64,000 bases of DNA from Streptomyces sp. NBC_01481 (GTDB taxonomy: Bacteria > Actinomycetota > Actinomycetes > Streptomycetales > Streptomycetaceae), in assembly GCF_026339995.1 (NCBI RefSeq), contig NZ_JAPEPT010000001.1, forward strand, positions 1,376,501-1,440,500, read 5' to 3'. The notes beneath the pieces are model-generated. The model saw only the letters and a list, made by a program, of their open reading frames with translations, was not told the DNA's origin and searched no databases. Within the stretch, counting starts at the first letter, position 1. Each line of letters starts with the position of its first letter. The position numbers were made by a program, and so were the translations under genes. Positions 26,032-37,804 of this stretch are shown here, one piece after another.

Positions 26032-26987
26032 AGCCGCGCGGCGCGTTCCGCCGACTCGGCGAACAGGGCGCGCAGTTCCGCGGGCTCCAGCATCTCCACA
26101 TGGGGTCCCAGACCGAACAGCTGGCCGTACGCCACCTCGTGGGACTCCACCCGCAGCGTGAGCGTCACCCGGCCCTGCTCGTCCGGCGGTTCCGCGGCGG
26201 CCAGCGCCTCGCGGGCCGCTGCCCGGTCGGTGACGTACGGCAGCCGGCGCGCGCCTTCCTCGGTGAGCCGCACCACCACCTCGGCACGCAGGATGGAGCG
26301 CGCGAACTGCGCCGCGCGCTCCTCCCAGAAGCCGGGCAGGTCGAACTCCTCGTCGCGCTCGAAGACTTCGCCGTCCGGCTCCACGCCCGTGAACCGGTCG
26401 ATCCGGTACACCCGGAAGGCCGTGCCGGCGCGGGCGCACAGATACCAGACGCCCGCCTTGAGCACGAGCCCGTACGGCTCCAACTCCCGCTCCACCTCGG
26501 CATCCTGACGCCGGTAGCGAGCCCTGATCCGGTGGTCGTCCCACACTGCCTCCGCCACGGCGGGCAGCAGATCCGGCGTCCGCGGCTCCTGGTACCAGCC
26601 GGGGGCATCGAGATGGAAGCGCTGCGCCGCGTTCTGTGGGGCGTCCCGCAGTGAGGGCAGCAGCGCCGCGGACACCTTCAGGCGCGCCGCGGACGCCGCG
26701 TCCTGAAGGCCCATCTCCCGCAGCGCGCCCGGCAGCCCCGACAGGAACAGGGCTTCGGCCTCACTGCGCCCGAGCCCGGTGAGCCGGGTGCGGTAGCCGC
26801 CGACGAGACGGTAGCCACCGGCCCGGCCACGGTCGGCGTAGACCGGTACCCCGGCCTCCGACAGCGCGAGCGCGTCCCGGGTGATGGTCCGCTCCGACAC
26901 GTCCAGCTCGCGTGCCAGCTCGGCCCCGGTCATCGAGGGCCTGGTCTGGAGGAGCAGAACCATCCTGATCAGCCGGGCGGCGCGCAT
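26022..26987 (-). CDS. YafY/WYL-domain transcriptional regulator
   Basis: 321 residues from ATG 26987. The N-terminal HTH is the HTH_11 type (RLIRMVLLLQTRPSMTGAELARELDVSERTITRDALALSEAGVPVY). The middle WYL domain contains YGLVLKAGVWYLCARAGTAFRVYRIDRFTGV, and a WCX-type C-terminal part follows. WYL proteins bind nucleic-acid or small ligands and regulate neighbours. The convergent SDR at 25102 or its own gene are candidate targets; nothing in the sequence proves either. Confidence 0.9.
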   Translation of the reverse strand: MRAARLIRMVLLLQTRPSMTGAELARELDVSERTITRDALALSEAGVPVYADRGRAGGYRLVGGYRTRLTGLGRSEAEALFLSGLPGALREMGLQDAASAARLKVSAALLPSLRDAPQNAAQRFHLDAPGWYQEPRTPDLLPAVAEAVWDDHRIRARYRRQDAEVERELEPYGLVLKAGVWYLCARAGTAFRVYRIDRFTGVEPDGEVFERDEEFDLPGFWEERAAQFARSILRAEVVVRLTEEGARRLPYVTDRAAAREALAAAEPPDEQGRVTLTLRVESHEVAYGQLFGLGPHVEMLEPAELRALFAESAERAARLYR

Positions 26988-27133
26988 GGAGACATTGTCA
27001 CGGGTGGGGGCGCGCGGGGCGGACGATCGGCGCACGCACTGCGATGCGCTCCCGGTCACGGAAGCGCCGGGCCGCTGAAACGATTAGCCTTGCGACTGAG
27101 GGTAGTAACTTCGATGGCATGGGAGTTCAACTC

Positions 27134-27421
27134 ATGGAGCGGACCGGTCACAGCACCGCTGACCAGCAGGAACCCGAGCCGGTCGGTGATGCGCGCGCCG
27201 TCAAGGTCAGCGTCTCGATGCCGGGGACGACGATCGCAGATGTGCGGTCGCGGGTCGGGAAGAATCAGTTCAGCCGGTATGTCACCGAAGCCGTGGAGCG
27301 GCAACTGCGGATGGACAAGCTGGGGGAGATCGTCGACGCGCACGTGGCGGAGCACGGGCCCATCGATCCGGAGATCGTCAAGGAGGTCGAGGAGGAGTGG
27401 CGCGCCGCCATGGAGGGCTGA
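27134..27421 (+). CDS. antitoxin of a VapBC-like toxin-antitoxin pair
   Basis: 95 residues from ATG 27134 (GGGAG 8 nt upstream); ATG 27119 is the alternative. After a disordered acidic start comes AVKVSVSMPGTTIADVRSRVG, NQFSRYVTEAVERQLRMDKLGEIVDAHV, which looks like a ribbon-helix-helix or CopG-like DNA-binding unit, then an acidic helical tail suited to bind a toxin. It overlaps the PIN-domain gene by 25 nt. The product would neutralise the toxin and repress the pair. Confidence 0.75.
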   Translation: MERTGHSTADQQEPEPVGDARAVKVSVSMPGTTIADVRSRVGKNQFSRYVTEAVERQLRMDKLGEIVDAHVAEHGPIDPEIVKEVEEEWRAAMEG

Positions 27422-27834
27422 TCGGGGGGACGTTCGTCTTCGATTGCGAAGCCCTGTCACAGCTTCTGGCGCAGGACGTCAAGGCATCCCAGAGGGTTGA
27501 CTTCGCCCGGAACATCGGCGCGAGCGTGGTCGTTTGCGCCATGACGATCCCCGAGGCGCACTACGCCAAGGTGCGGCGCGAGCGGCCGGGGTTCGTGCTG
27601 TCCCGGCTGACCGTTGAGTCCGTGACTGAGGAGATAGCACGGTCTGCCGCAGACCTGCTCGAAGACTGTGGCCTGCACGGCCACAAGTATGCAATCGACG
27701 CGGTCGTGGCCGCCGTCGCGAAGAAGTCACCACGCCCGGTTGTGCTCTACACCAGCGACAGGGAGGACATGGAGCGACTGTGCGCGGAGCCGGACCGGCC
27801 GCGCGAGGACCGCATCCGAATCGTCCAGGTCTGA
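27397..27834 (+). CDS. PIN-domain ribonuclease toxin, VapC-like
   Basis: 145 residues from GTG 27397, inside the antitoxin gene, preceded by AGGAGG at 27381-27386. The four acidic residues of PIN nucleases can be placed: FDCEALS, MTIPEAHY, YAIDAVVAAVA and YTSDREDM. PIN toxins cut RNA when freed from the antitoxin. The overlap ensures coupled translation. The pair sits between the WYL regulator and aceE and ends at a strong terminator shared with aceE. Confidence 0.8.
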   Translation: MARRHGGLIGGTFVFDCEALSQLLAQDVKASQRVDFARNIGASVVVCAMTIPEAHYAKVRRERPGFVLSRLTVESVTEEIARSAADLLEDCGLHGHKYAIDAVVAAVAKKSPRPVVLYTSDREDMERLCAEPDRPREDRIRIVQV

Positions 27835-27839
27835 CCACG

Positions 27840-27870
27840 AAGGGGGCGGCGCGCACCGCGCCGCCCCCTT
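27840..27870. terminator. bidirectional terminator between the PIN toxin and aceE
   Basis: AAGGGGGCGGCGCG (27840-27853), 3-nt loop, CGCGCCGCCCCCTT (27857-27870): perfect 14-bp stem between convergent genes. Confidence 0.85.
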
Positions 27871-27890
27871 CGCCACGGAATCCGTGGCCT

Positions 27891-30575
27891 CTACAGGCCG
27901 TAGCGCTCGCGCGCCTCCTTCACCGCCGAGGCCGGGACCTCACCGCGCTTGGCCAGCTGGGCCAGCGCCGCGACCGTGATCGACTGGGCGTCCACACCGA
28001 AGTGGCGACGGGCCGCCGCACGCGTGTCCGACAGGCCGAAGCCGTCCGTGCCGAGCGAGGAGTAGTCCTGCTCGACCCACTGGCTGATCTGGTCGGGGAC
28101 CTGGCGCATCCAGTCGGACACCGCCAGGACCGGGCCCGGCGCTCCGTCCAGCGCCTGAGTGACGTACGGGGTGCGTTGCTCGCCGTGGAGCAGGGCCTCG
28201 TCGGCCTCCAGCGCGTCCCGGCGCAGCTCGCCCCACGAGGTCGCGGACCAGACGTCGGCCGTGACTCCCCAGTCGCCGCTGAGCAGTTCCTGTGCCTCAA
28301 GGGCCCAGTGGATCGCCGTGCCTGAGGCGAGGAGCTGGAGCCGCGGGGCGTCGGCGGTTGCGGGCACGCCCTCCTTGAAGCGGTAGAGACCGCGCAGGAT
28401 GCCCTCCTCGACGCCCTGAGGCATCGCCGGCTGCACCTTCGGCTCGTTGTACACCGTGAGGTAGTAGAAGACGTTCTCCGCGGCGGGGCCGTACATCCGG
28501 CGCAGACCGTCCTTGACGATGACCGCGATCTCGTACGCGAAGGCCGGGTCGTAGTTGAGCGACGCCGGGTTCGTGGACGCGATCAGATGCGAGTGGCCGT
28601 CCGCGTGCTGCAGGCCCTCACCGGTCAGCGTCGTACGACCGGCCGTCGCACCGACGATGAAGCCCTTGCCGAGCTGGTCGGCGAGCTGCCACATCTGGTC
28701 CGCCGTGCGCTGCCAGCCGAACATCGAGTAGAAGATGTAGAAGGGGATCATCGGCTCGCCGTGCGTCGCGTACGACGTCGACGCGGCGATGAAGTCGGCC
28801 ATGGCCCCGGCCTCGGTGATCCCCTCGTTGAGGATCTGGCCGTCCTTGGCCTCCTTGTAGTACATCAACTGGTCGCGGTCGACCGGCTCGTACGTCTGGC
28901 CCAGCGGGGAGTAGATGCCGGCCGACGGGAAGAGCGACTCCATACCGAAGGTGCGGGCCTCGTCCGGGACGATCGGGACCCAGCGCCTGCCGGTCTCCTT
29001 GTCCCGCATCAGGTCCTTGACCAGGCGTACGAAGGCCATGGTGGTGGCCATCTCCTGCCTGCCGGAGCCCTTTTCGAGCGCCTTGAACCCACGCGCAGTG
29101 TTTTCATCGGGTCCGGGCAGCGCGACCGCGTGCACCCGGCGGGCCGGGGCCGGGCCCCCGAGGGCGGCGCGGCGCTCCTGGAGATAGCGGACCTCGGCGG
29201 AGTCGGCGCCGGGGTGGCCGTAGGGCACCAGGCCGTCGGCGAAGGCGCTGTCCGCGATCGGGAGTCCGAGCAGATCACGCATGCCCTTGAACTCGTCGGT
29301 CGTCAGCTTCTTCATCTGGTGGTTGGCGTTCTTTGACTCGAAGCCCTTGCCGAGGGTGTAGCCCTTCACCGTCTGCGCGAGGATCACCGTCGGTGCGCCC
29401 TTGTGCTCGACGGCCGCGCGGTACGCCGCGTACACCTTGCGGGCCTCGTGGCCGCCGCGGGAGGTGTAGAAGCATTCGGCGATCTTCGCGTCGCTGATCA
29501 GCTTCGCCAGCTCGACGAGCGCGGGCTCGGCGCCGAAGAAGTGCTCGCGGATGTACGCGACGTCGCGGGTGGCGTACGTCTGGAACTGCGCGTCCGGGAC
29601 CTCGCGCAGGCGGCGCACCAGCGCGCCCGTCGTGTCCAGCTGGAACAGCTCGTCCCAGGCGGAGCCCCAGAGCGACTTGACGACATTCCAGCCGGCGCCG
29701 CGGAACTGCGCCTCCAGCTCCTGCACGATCTTGAAGTTGGCTCGGACCGGGCCGTCGAGGCGCTGCAGGTTGCAGTTGATGACGAAGGTCAGGTTGTCGA
29801 GCCGCTCACGCGACGCGAGCGCGAGGGCGGCGGTCGACTCGGGCTCGTCCATCTCGCCGTCGCCGAGGAAGGCCCAGACGTGCGAGTTCGCCGTGTCCTT
29901 GATCCCGCGATTGTGCAGGTAGCGGTTGAACCGCGCCTGGTAGATCGCGGAGAGCGGGCCGAGGCCCATGGAGACGGTCGGGAACTCCCACAGCCACGGC
30001 AGGCGCCGAGGGTGCGGGTAGGACGGGAGGCCGTTGCCGCCGGCCTCCTGGCGGAAGTTGTCGAGGTGCGCCTCGGTGAGGCGTCCGTCGAGGAAAGCGC
30101 GGGCGTAGATACCGGGGGACGCGTGGCCCTGGATGTAGAGCTGGTCGCCGCTGCCGTCGCCCTCCTTGCCGCGGAAGAAGTGGTTGAAGCCGGTCTCGTA
30201 GAGCCAGGCGGCGGAGGCGAAGGTGGCGATGTGGCCGCCGACGCCGAAGCGGGAGCCGCGGGTGACCATCGCGGCCGCGTTCCAGCGGTTCCACGCGGTG
30301 ATGCGGGCCTCCATCGCCTCGTCACCGTCGAACGCGGGCTCGGCGGAGGTGGGGATGGTGTTGACGTAGTCCGTCTCCAGCAGCCGGGGCACGGGAACCC
30401 CGGCCGTCTCGGCGTGCTGGAGGGTACGGCGCATCAGATACGCGGCGCGGTGCGGTCCTGCGTGCTCGGTGACGGCGTCGAGAGACGCCGCCCACTCGGC
30501 GGTTTCCTCGGCGTCGCGGTCCGGGAGCTGGTCGAGCTCGCTCGGAAGCTTGCGTACGCGTACGGGGTCGGGCAT
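27891..30575 (-). CDS. aceE: pyruvate dehydrogenase E1 component, homodimeric type
   Basis: 894 residues from ATG 30575. It decarboxylates pyruvate with thiamine diphosphate and passes the acetyl group to lipoyl-E2. Visible are the N-terminal [14 protein letters not shown] and [23 protein letters not shown], the diphosphate-binding motif [10 protein letters not shown] with the [12 protein letters not shown] metal region, [14 protein letters not shown], and the transketolase-like [24 protein letters not shown]. Single-chain E1 of this kind is normal in actinobacteria. Likely controlled by the GntR regulator encoded next door through the palindrome at 30677. Confidence 0.97.
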   Translation of the reverse strand: MPDPVRVRKLPSELDQLPDRDAEETAEWAASLDAVTEHAGPHRAAYLMRRTLQHAETAGVPVPRLLETDYVNTIPTSAEPAFDGDEAMEARITAWNRWNAAAMVTRGSRFGVGGHIATFASAAWLYETGFNHFFRGKEGDGSGDQLYIQGHASPGIYARAFLDGRLTEAHLDNFRQEAGGNGLPSYPHPRRLPWLWEFPTVSMGLGPLSAIYQARFNRYLHNRGIKDTANSHVWAFLGDGEMDEPESTAALALASRERLDNLTFVINCNLQRLDGPVRANFKIVQELEAQFRGAGWNVVKSLWGSAWDELFQLDTTGALVRRLREVPDAQFQTYATRDVAYIREHFFGAEPALVELAKLISDAKIAECFYTSRGGHEARKVYAAYRAAVEHKGAPTVILAQTVKGYTLGKGFESKNANHQMKKLTTDEFKGMRDLLGLPIADSAFADGLVPYGHPGADSAEVRYLQERRAALGGPAPARRVHAVALPGPDENTARGFKALEKGSGRQEMATTMAFVRLVKDLMRDKETGRRWVPIVPDEARTFGMESLFPSAGIYSPLGQTYEPVDRDQLMYYKEAKDGQILNEGITEAGAMADFIAASTSYATHGEPMIPFYIFYSMFGWQRTADQMWQLADQLGKGFIVGATAGRTTLTGEGLQHADGHSHLIASTNPASLNYDPAFAYEIAVIVKDGLRRMYGPAAENVFYYLTVYNEPKVQPAMPQGVEEGILRGLYRFKEGVPATADAPRLQLLASGTAIHWALEAQELLSGDWGVTADVWSATSWGELRRDALEADEALLHGEQRTPYVTQALDGAPGPVLAVSDWMRQVPDQISQWVEQDYSSLGTDGFGLSDTRAAARRHFGVDAQSITVAALAQLAKRGEVPASAVKEARERYGL

Positions 30576-30676
30576 GGTCGCCGCCTTCCGGACAGGAGGG
30601 GGGTGGAGATAGGGGGTGCCGTGTCTGGCAGGACAGGGCGGGTGGGTCGGTGGACCCGGAGATGACTGTAAGTCCC

Positions 30677-30693
30677 TGATCGATGATCGATCA
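30677..30693. promoter_or_regulatory. 17-bp perfect palindrome in the aceE leader, candidate GntR operator
   Basis: TGATCGAT-G-ATCGATCA, 102 nt upstream of the aceE start, in a locally AT-richer spot. Perfect symmetry and location between aceE and a FadR-type GntR gene make it a good operator candidate. Binding is inferred. Confidence 0.6.
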
Positions 30694-30811
30694 AAGCTTG
30701 GCGGGAAATTGGCATCCAGTGCCGCGAAATGGGGCACAGGGTGCCGTCGTAAAACGGGGCGTTTCCGGCAAGCGCCGGTCACCGCGGTCCGCCCGGTCAC
30801 CCGGTGTGTCC

Positions 30812-30840
30812 GTCCTCGAACGCCGGACGGGCCGAGAATC
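30812..30840 (+). repeat. short copy of the interspersed intergenic repeat
   Basis: GTCCTCGAACGCCGGACGGG followed by CCGAG, a one- to two-base variant of the core seen at 21313 and 44553. It abuts the 3' end of the GntR gene. Confidence 0.6.
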
Positions 30841-31462
30841 AGGCTCGCGGCGCGCAGCCCAGGACGTGGGCCTTGACCAGGGTGCCGATCTCCGGGTCGC
30901 GCCGCCGGAAGGCCGCCACCAGTTCCTCGTGCTCCTCCGCGTACGACTTCTGCACCGTCCCCAGCCACCGGATCGACAGGGCCGTGAACACCTCGATGCC
31001 CAGCCCCTCCCAGGTGTGCAGCAGTACGCCGTTGCGCGCGGCCCGTACCAGCTCCCGGTGGAAGGCGACCGTGTGCCGCACCTGCGCCGCCGAGTCCCCG
31101 GCCCGGTCCGCCTCGTACAGCGCCGCCACATGCGGTTCGAGCGCCGAGCAGTCGTCGGCGAGACGCCCGGCCGCCAGCTCGGCGGCGATCTGCTCCAGAC
31201 CGGCCCGTACGGGGTAGCTCTCCTCCAGATCGGCGGCGGTGAGATTCCGTACGCGTACGCCCTTGTTGGGCGCCGACTCGATCAGCCGCAGGCTCTCCAG
31301 CTCCCGCAGCGCCTCACGCACGGGCGTCTGGGAGACCTGCAGCTCGGTCGCGATGCGCCGCTCCACGATCCGCTCGCCGGGCTTCCAGCGGCCGCTGACG
31401 ATCCCCTCCACGATGTGCTCGCGGATCTGTTCGCGCAGCGAGTGGACGACGGGCGGGGTCAT
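30839..31462 (-). CDS. GntR/FadR-family transcriptional regulator
   Basis: 207 residues from ATG 31462. N-terminal winged [51 protein letters not shown], the GntR signature. The C-terminal FCD domain is all-helical with metal-ligand-type residues ([24 protein letters not shown]). FadR-type members sense organic acids or acyl-CoA. It lies directly upstream of aceE in the same direction (leftward), so it likely controls aceE in response to pyruvate or a related acid, like PdhR in enterobacteria. Confidence 0.9.
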   Translation of the reverse strand: MTPPVVHSLREQIREHIVEGIVSGRWKPGERIVERRIATELQVSQTPVREALRELESLRLIESAPNKGVRVRNLTAADLEESYPVRAGLEQIAAELAAGRLADDCSALEPHVAALYEADRAGDSAAQVRHTVAFHRELVRAARNGVLLHTWEGLGIEVFTALSIRWLGTVQKSYAEEHEELVAAFRRRDPEIGTLVKAHVLGCAPRA

Positions 31463-31500
31463 GAGGGCTCCTCCGGAAACGATCTGGCACCCCTGACAAT

Positions 31501-31539
31501 ACGGCGCCCCGTCCGGAACAACTCCGGACGGGGCGCCGT
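31501..31539. terminator. terminator downstream of the E2 gene
   Basis: ACGGCGCCCCGTCCGGA, loop ACAAC, and its perfect 17-bp complement. Located 18 nt past the E2 stop. Confidence 0.85.
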
Positions 31540-31556
31540 CGTACTGCTGTTGAGCC

Positions 31557-33359
<1,803 letters not shown>

Positions 33360-33413
33360 GGTTTCTGTTGCTCCTAACGAATGTGCGGAAGTGGTCGTCG
33401 GGCCCGCGGGGGC

Positions 33414-34802
33414 TCAGTCGTGGGAGTGCAGGGGCTTGCCCGCGAGTGCCAGGTGGGCCTCGCCGAGCGCCTCGCTCTGCGTCGGGTGCGCGTGGATGAG
33501 CTGCGCGACCTCGGCCGGCAGAGCCTCCCAGTTGTAGATCAGCTGAGCCTCACCGACCTGCTCGCCCATACGGTCACCGACCATGTGGACGCCGACCACG
33601 GCACCGTCCTTGACCTGGACGAGCTTGATCTCGCCCGCGGTCTTGAGGATCTTGCTCTTGCCGTTGCCCGCGAGGTTGTACTTCAGGGCGACGACCTTGT
33701 CCGCACCGTAGATCTCCTTGGCCTTGGCCTCGGTGATGCCCACGGAGGCGACCTCGGGGTGGCAGTACGTCACCCGGGGCACACCGTCGTAGTCGATCGG
33801 AACGGTCTTCAGACCGGCCAGCCGCTCTGCAACCAGGATGCCCTCGGCGAAGCCGACGTGCGCGAGCTGGAGGGTCGGGACGAGGTCGCCGACCGCGGAG
33901 ATCGTGGGGACATTCGTCTGCATGTACTCGTCGACCAGGACATAGCCGCGCTCCATCGCGACGCCCTGCTCCTCGTAGCCGAGACCGGCGGAGACGGGGC
34001 CGCGGCCGACGGCGACGAGCAGCACCTCGGCCTCGAAGGCCTTGCCGTCCGCGAGCGTGACGCGCACGCCGTCCGCGGTGTACTCGGCCTTCTCGAAGAA
34101 GGTGCCCAGGTTGAACTTGATGCCGCGCTTGCGGAACGCGCGCTCAAGAAGCTTCGAGCTGTTCTCGTCCTCGACCGGGACGAGGTGCTTCAGGCCCTCG
34201 ATGACGGTGACGTCGGAGCCGAAGGACTTCCAAGCGGAGGCGAACTCGACGCCGATGACGCCGCCGCCCAGCACGATCGCGGACTGCGGGACGCGGTCCA
34301 GCACCAGCGCGTGGTCCGAGGAGATGATGCGGTTGCCGTCGATCTCGAGGCCCGGCAGCGACTTCGGTACGGAGCCGGTGGCGAGAAGGACGTGGCGGCC
34401 CTGGACGCGCTGGCCGTTGACGTCGACGGAGGTGGGGGAGGACAGCCGGCCCTCGCCCTCGATGTAGGTGACCTTGCGGGAGGCGATCAGACCCTGGAGA
34501 CCCTTGTACAGGCCCGAGATCACCTCGTCCTTGTACTTGTGGACCGCCGCCATGTCGATGCCCTCGAAGGCGGCCTTGACGCCGAACTGGTCGGCCTCAC
34601 GAGCCTGGTCGGCGATTTCGCCGGCGTGCAGCAGTGCCTTCGTGGGGATGCATCCGTTGTGCAGGCAGGTGCCGCCGACCTTGCCCTTCTCGATCAGGGC
34701 GACGTCCAGGCCCAGCTGAGCTCCACGCAGCGCCGCAGCGTAACCGCCGCTACCACCGCCGAGGATCACTAGGTCGAAAACGGTGCTGGCGTCGTTCGCC
34801 AC
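33414..34802 (-). CDS. lpdA: dihydrolipoyl dehydrogenase (E3)
   Basis: 462 residues from GTG 34802 (GGAGG upstream). It reoxidises dihydrolipoyl groups with FAD and NAD+. FAD loop DLVILGGGSGGYAAALRG, redox-active disulfide GGTCLHNGCIPTK, NAD loop AIVLGGGVIGVEFASAW, FAD motif TNVPTISAVGDLV, and the C-terminal HAHPTQSEALGEA with the catalytic His-Glu of the partner subunit are all present. It is 54 nt upstream of the E2 gene, in an operon. Confidence 0.96.
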   Translation of the reverse strand: MANDASTVFDLVILGGGSGGYAAALRGAQLGLDVALIEKGKVGGTCLHNGCIPTKALLHAGEIADQAREADQFGVKAAFEGIDMAAVHKYKDEVISGLYKGLQGLIASRKVTYIEGEGRLSSPTSVDVNGQRVQGRHVLLATGSVPKSLPGLEIDGNRIISSDHALVLDRVPQSAIVLGGGVIGVEFASAWKSFGSDVTVIEGLKHLVPVEDENSSKLLERAFRKRGIKFNLGTFFEKAEYTADGVRVTLADGKAFEAEVLLVAVGRGPVSAGLGYEEQGVAMERGYVLVDEYMQTNVPTISAVGDLVPTLQLAHVGFAEGILVAERLAGLKTVPIDYDGVPRVTYCHPEVASVGITEAKAKEIYGADKVVALKYNLAGNGKSKILKTAGEIKLVQVKDGAVVGVHMVGDRMGEQVGEAQLIYNWEALPAEVAQLIHAHPTQSEALGEAHLALAGKPLHSHD

Positions 34803-35000
34803 GTCACGTCCTCCATGCATGTGCGCCGGTCGCCGGTCCTCTGTGACCGGGCGGCGGCTGGTGTTCGGCCGCTGTTTCTTCGGCCCTGTGGTGGGGGCCC
34901 TGTCCTGCCGAGAACCCATCTTCGCACTTGTTGACGGACGGCGGGACCCGGGGCCGGTTTAGGGGTATCCCCCTACCGCGGGCCCGGACCTGGACCTCCG

Positions 35001-35027
35001 TGTCCTCAAGCGCAGTACGGGCTCAAA
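35001..35027 (+). repeat. degenerate copy of the interspersed intergenic repeat
   Basis: TGTCCTCAAGCGCAGTACGG followed by GCTCA resembles the repeat core with a few changes. It lies in the 279-nt gap between lpdA and pepA (34803-35081), which holds no gene. Confidence 0.45.
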
Positions 35028-35081
35028 GATTCCCTCCGCCTGCGATCGGGGCACGGGTCCGGGGGCCGGGCCCGGCAGTGA

Positions 35082-36626
35082 CTAACCCAGGTCGCCGTCG
35101 GCCGTGCGCTCGGCCAGCTTCACCAGCGTGCGGATCGCGGAGCCGGTGCCGCCCTTGGGGGTGTAGCCGAACGGCGCGCCCTCGTGGAAGGCCGGGCCCG
35201 CGATGTCCAGGTGCGCCCAGGTGATGCCCTCGCCCACGAACTCCTTCAGGAACAGGCCGGCCACCAGGCCGCCGCCCATCCGCTCACCCATGTTGGCGAT
35301 GTCGGCGGTCGGGGAGTCCATGCCCTTGCGCAGCTCGGTGGGGAGCGGCATCGGCCAGGACTGCTCCCCGACCTCCTCCGCGATCTCGTGGATCGAGGTA
35401 CGGAAGGCGTCGTCGTTCGCCATGATGCCGAAGGTGCGGTTGCCCAGTGCCATCACCATCGCGCCGGTCAGCGTCGCCACGTCGACGATCGCGTCCGGGT
35501 TCTCCTCACAGGCCCTGGTGAGCGCGTCGCCCAGGACCAGACGGCCCTCGGCGTCGGTGTTGAGCACCTCGACCGTCTTGCCGCTGTACATACGCAGCAC
35601 GTCGCCGGGGCGGGTGGCCGAACCCGACGGCATGTTCTCGGCGAGCGCGAGCCAGCCGGTGACATTGACGGCCAGACCCAGACGGGCGGCCGCGACGACG
35701 GCGGCGAACACCGCGGCGGCGCCGCTCATGTCGCACTTCATCGTCTCGTTGTGGCCGGCCGGCTTGAGCGAGATGCCGCCCGAGTCGTAGGTGATGCCCT
35801 TGCCGACCAGGGCGAGCGTCTTGGCCGCCTTGGAGTGGGTGTAGGAGAGCTTGACCAGGCGCGGCGGGTTCTGCGAACCCTGGCCGACGCCGAGGATGCC
35901 GCCGAAGCCGCCCTTGAGGAGCGCCTTCTCGTCCAGGACCTGGACCTTGATGCCGTGCTCCTTGCCGGCGGCGGTGGCCACGGCGGCGAAGGCCTCGGGG
36001 GTGAGGTCGTTCGGCGGGGTGTTGACCAGGTCGCGGGCGCGGTTGATCTCCTCGGTCAGCGCGATTGCGCGCTCGGCCGCAGCCTTGTACGCCTTGTCGC
36101 GCGGCTTGGCGCCGAGCAGGGCGACCTCGGCGAGCGGCTGCTTCGGGCCGTTGCCGTTGCCGGTCTTGGCGTTCTTCGCGTCCTTCTCGCCGCCCTGGTA
36201 GGCGGTGAAGGAGTACGCGCCGAGCAGCGCTCCCTCAGCGATGGCCTCCGCGTCCTCGGACGCCTCGACGGGCAGCGCGAAGGCGGCCTTCTTCGAACCG
36301 GCCAGCGCGCGGGCGGCGACGCCCGCGGCACGGCGAAGCGATTCGGCGGTGAACGCCTCGTCCTTCTCGGGGACCGGGCCCAGACCGACGGCCATGATGA
36401 CCGGCACCTTGAGGGAAGAGGGGGCCGGGAGCTTGGTCACCTCGCCCTCGGCACCCGAGGCGCCGAGGGTTTCCAGCACGGAGGCGAGCTTTCCGTCGAA
36501 CGCCTTGTCCACGGCCTCGGCGCCCGGCGCGACAACCGGGCCCTTGGCGCCCTTAGCGACGCCGACGACGAGGGCGTCGGCGCGGAGCGTCGCCGCGCCG
36601 GCGGTGCTGAGAGTGAGAGCAGTCAC
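35082..36626 (-). CDS. pepA: leucyl aminopeptidase, M17 family
   Basis: 514 residues from GTG 36626. A cytoplasmic hexameric zinc/manganese exopeptidase. The catalytic half has LVGKGITYDSGGISLKP (Lys and first Asp ligand), MKCDMSGAAAVF, and NTDAEGRLVLGDAL (Asp and Glu ligands with the catalytic Arg). The N-terminal macro-like domain begins LSTAGAATLRADALVVGVAKG. An Asn/Gly/Lys-rich insert (KNAKTGNGNGPKQ) lies between domains. It stands alone leftward, downstream of lpdA's start and divergent from the GH114 gene. Confidence 0.95.
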   Translation of the reverse strand: MTALTLSTAGAATLRADALVVGVAKGAKGPVVAPGAEAVDKAFDGKLASVLETLGASGAEGEVTKLPAPSSLKVPVIMAVGLGPVPEKDEAFTAESLRRAAGVAARALAGSKKAAFALPVEASEDAEAIAEGALLGAYSFTAYQGGEKDAKNAKTGNGNGPKQPLAEVALLGAKPRDKAYKAAAERAIALTEEINRARDLVNTPPNDLTPEAFAAVATAAGKEHGIKVQVLDEKALLKGGFGGILGVGQGSQNPPRLVKLSYTHSKAAKTLALVGKGITYDSGGISLKPAGHNETMKCDMSGAAAVFAAVVAAARLGLAVNVTGWLALAENMPSGSATRPGDVLRMYSGKTVEVLNTDAEGRLVLGDALTRACEENPDAIVDVATLTGAMVMALGNRTFGIMANDDAFRTSIHEIAEEVGEQSWPMPLPTELRKGMDSPTADIANMGERMGGGLVAGLFLKEFVGEGITWAHLDIAGPAFHEGAPFGYTPKGGTGSAIRTLVKLAERTADGDLG

Positions 36627-36861
36627 GGTGGTGAAATCTCGCTTCCGTTGAGTTCCGGGGCCGTAGAGCCGTAGACAGGGGATGGATCGGCATCCCACGC
36701 CGGGCAAGAGCCTACGCGCGGTCACATGTCTCGCTCACGGCGGCGGTGGTTCACCCGTCCGGCGCCGGGGTGGCGAGACCTCGGTCACACTCACCCCGTT
36801 CGGGCGAGGGAGCAAGGGGCTCCTTTGCATCATCTCCCCAGGTCCTCCGTACGCTGCGCGT

Positions 36862-37725
36862 GTGTCCGAGAAGCATTCCGTGAAGAACGTGTCGGCGCCG
36901 TACTACCAGCATCCCGCCGAACCGCCCCGCGGTCCGAGATGTCTGCTGCTGGCGCTGCTCCTGCTCGTACTCGCGGGCTGCACCACATCGCCTGACAGCG
37001 ACATGCCGACCCCCGGGCCGACCGCCGGGCGCTGGCAGCCCGAGCCCGGTGTGGCCTGGCAGTGGCAGCTCAGCGGCAGGCTCGATCCGACCGTGGATGT
37101 GCCGGTGTACGACATCGACGGCTTCGACCACCAGAAGGCCGCGGTCGACGACCTGCACCGCCGTGGCCGGAAGGTCATCTGCTATCTCTCCACGGGCGCC
37201 TGGGAGGACTTCCGCCCGGACGCCGGGAAGTTTCCGAAGTCGGTTCTCGGCCGGGGCAACGGCTGGGACGGCGAGCGCTGGCTCGACATCCGCCGTACCG
37301 ACATCCTCGAACCCCTCATGGCGGCACGCATCGACATGTGCCGCACCAAGGGGTTCGACGCGGTCGAGCCGGACAACATGGACGGCTACGCCAACACCAC
37401 CGGCTTCCCTCTCACCGCCGCCGACCAGCTGCGCTACAACCGCCTGATCGCCCGACTCGCCCACGACCGCGGCATGTCCGTGGGCCTCAAGAACGATCTG
37501 GACCAGATCCCGCAGCTGGTGGGGGACTTCGACTTCGCGGTCAACGAACAGTGCGCGGAGCACGAGGAGTGCGAGGAGATGACGCCGTTCATCGAGGCGG
37601 GCAAGGCGGTCTTCCATGTCGAGTACGAGCTGAAGACCAGTGAGTTCTGTCCCGAGGCCCGGCGGCTGAAGCTCAGCTCGATGCTGAAGAAGTACGAACT
37701 GGGGGTGTGGCGCGCGCCTTGCTAG
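36862..37725 (+). CDS. GH114-type endo-alpha-1,4-polygalactosaminidase family lipoprotein
   Basis: 287 residues from GTG 36862. Lipoprotein signal LLLALLLLVLAGC sets the anchor Cys at about residue 40. The GH114 (TIM-barrel) domain follows: VPVYDIDGFDHQKAAVDDLHRRGRKVICYLSTGAWEDFRPD, LDIRRTDILEPLMAARID, and GFDAVEPDNMDGYANTTGF with the acidic residues expected at the active site. The family hydrolyses galactosaminan-type polysaccharides, so cell-surface polysaccharide turnover is plausible. The TAG stop is part of a CTAG bordering a 79-bp insert. Confidence 0.88.
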   Translation: MSEKHSVKNVSAPYYQHPAEPPRGPRCLLLALLLLVLAGCTTSPDSDMPTPGPTAGRWQPEPGVAWQWQLSGRLDPTVDVPVYDIDGFDHQKAAVDDLHRRGRKVICYLSTGAWEDFRPDAGKFPKSVLGRGNGWDGERWLDIRRTDILEPLMAARIDMCRTKGFDAVEPDNMDGYANTTGFPLTAADQLRYNRLIARLAHDRGMSVGLKNDLDQIPQLVGDFDFAVNEQCAEHEECEEMTPFIEAGKAVFHVEYELKTSEFCPEARRLKLSSMLKKYELGVWRAPC

Positions 37726-37804
37726 GGAGTGTCTTCAAAGTAGCGTCGTCCGCCCGAAGGGCGTGCCGGGCGTCGCCAGGCAGACGGGACTTTGAAGACA
37801 CGAC
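37726..37804. mobile_element. 79-bp MITE-like element flanked by CTAG duplications
   Basis: GTGTCTTCAAAGT (37729-37741) is inverted at 37789-37801 (perfect 13 bp), and the segment is bordered by CTAG at 37722-37725 and 37805-37808. CTAG is a known 4-bp target of IS5-group elements. No coding capacity. The left CTAG contains the stop of the GH114 gene and the right one contains the stop of cobS. Confidence 0.7.
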
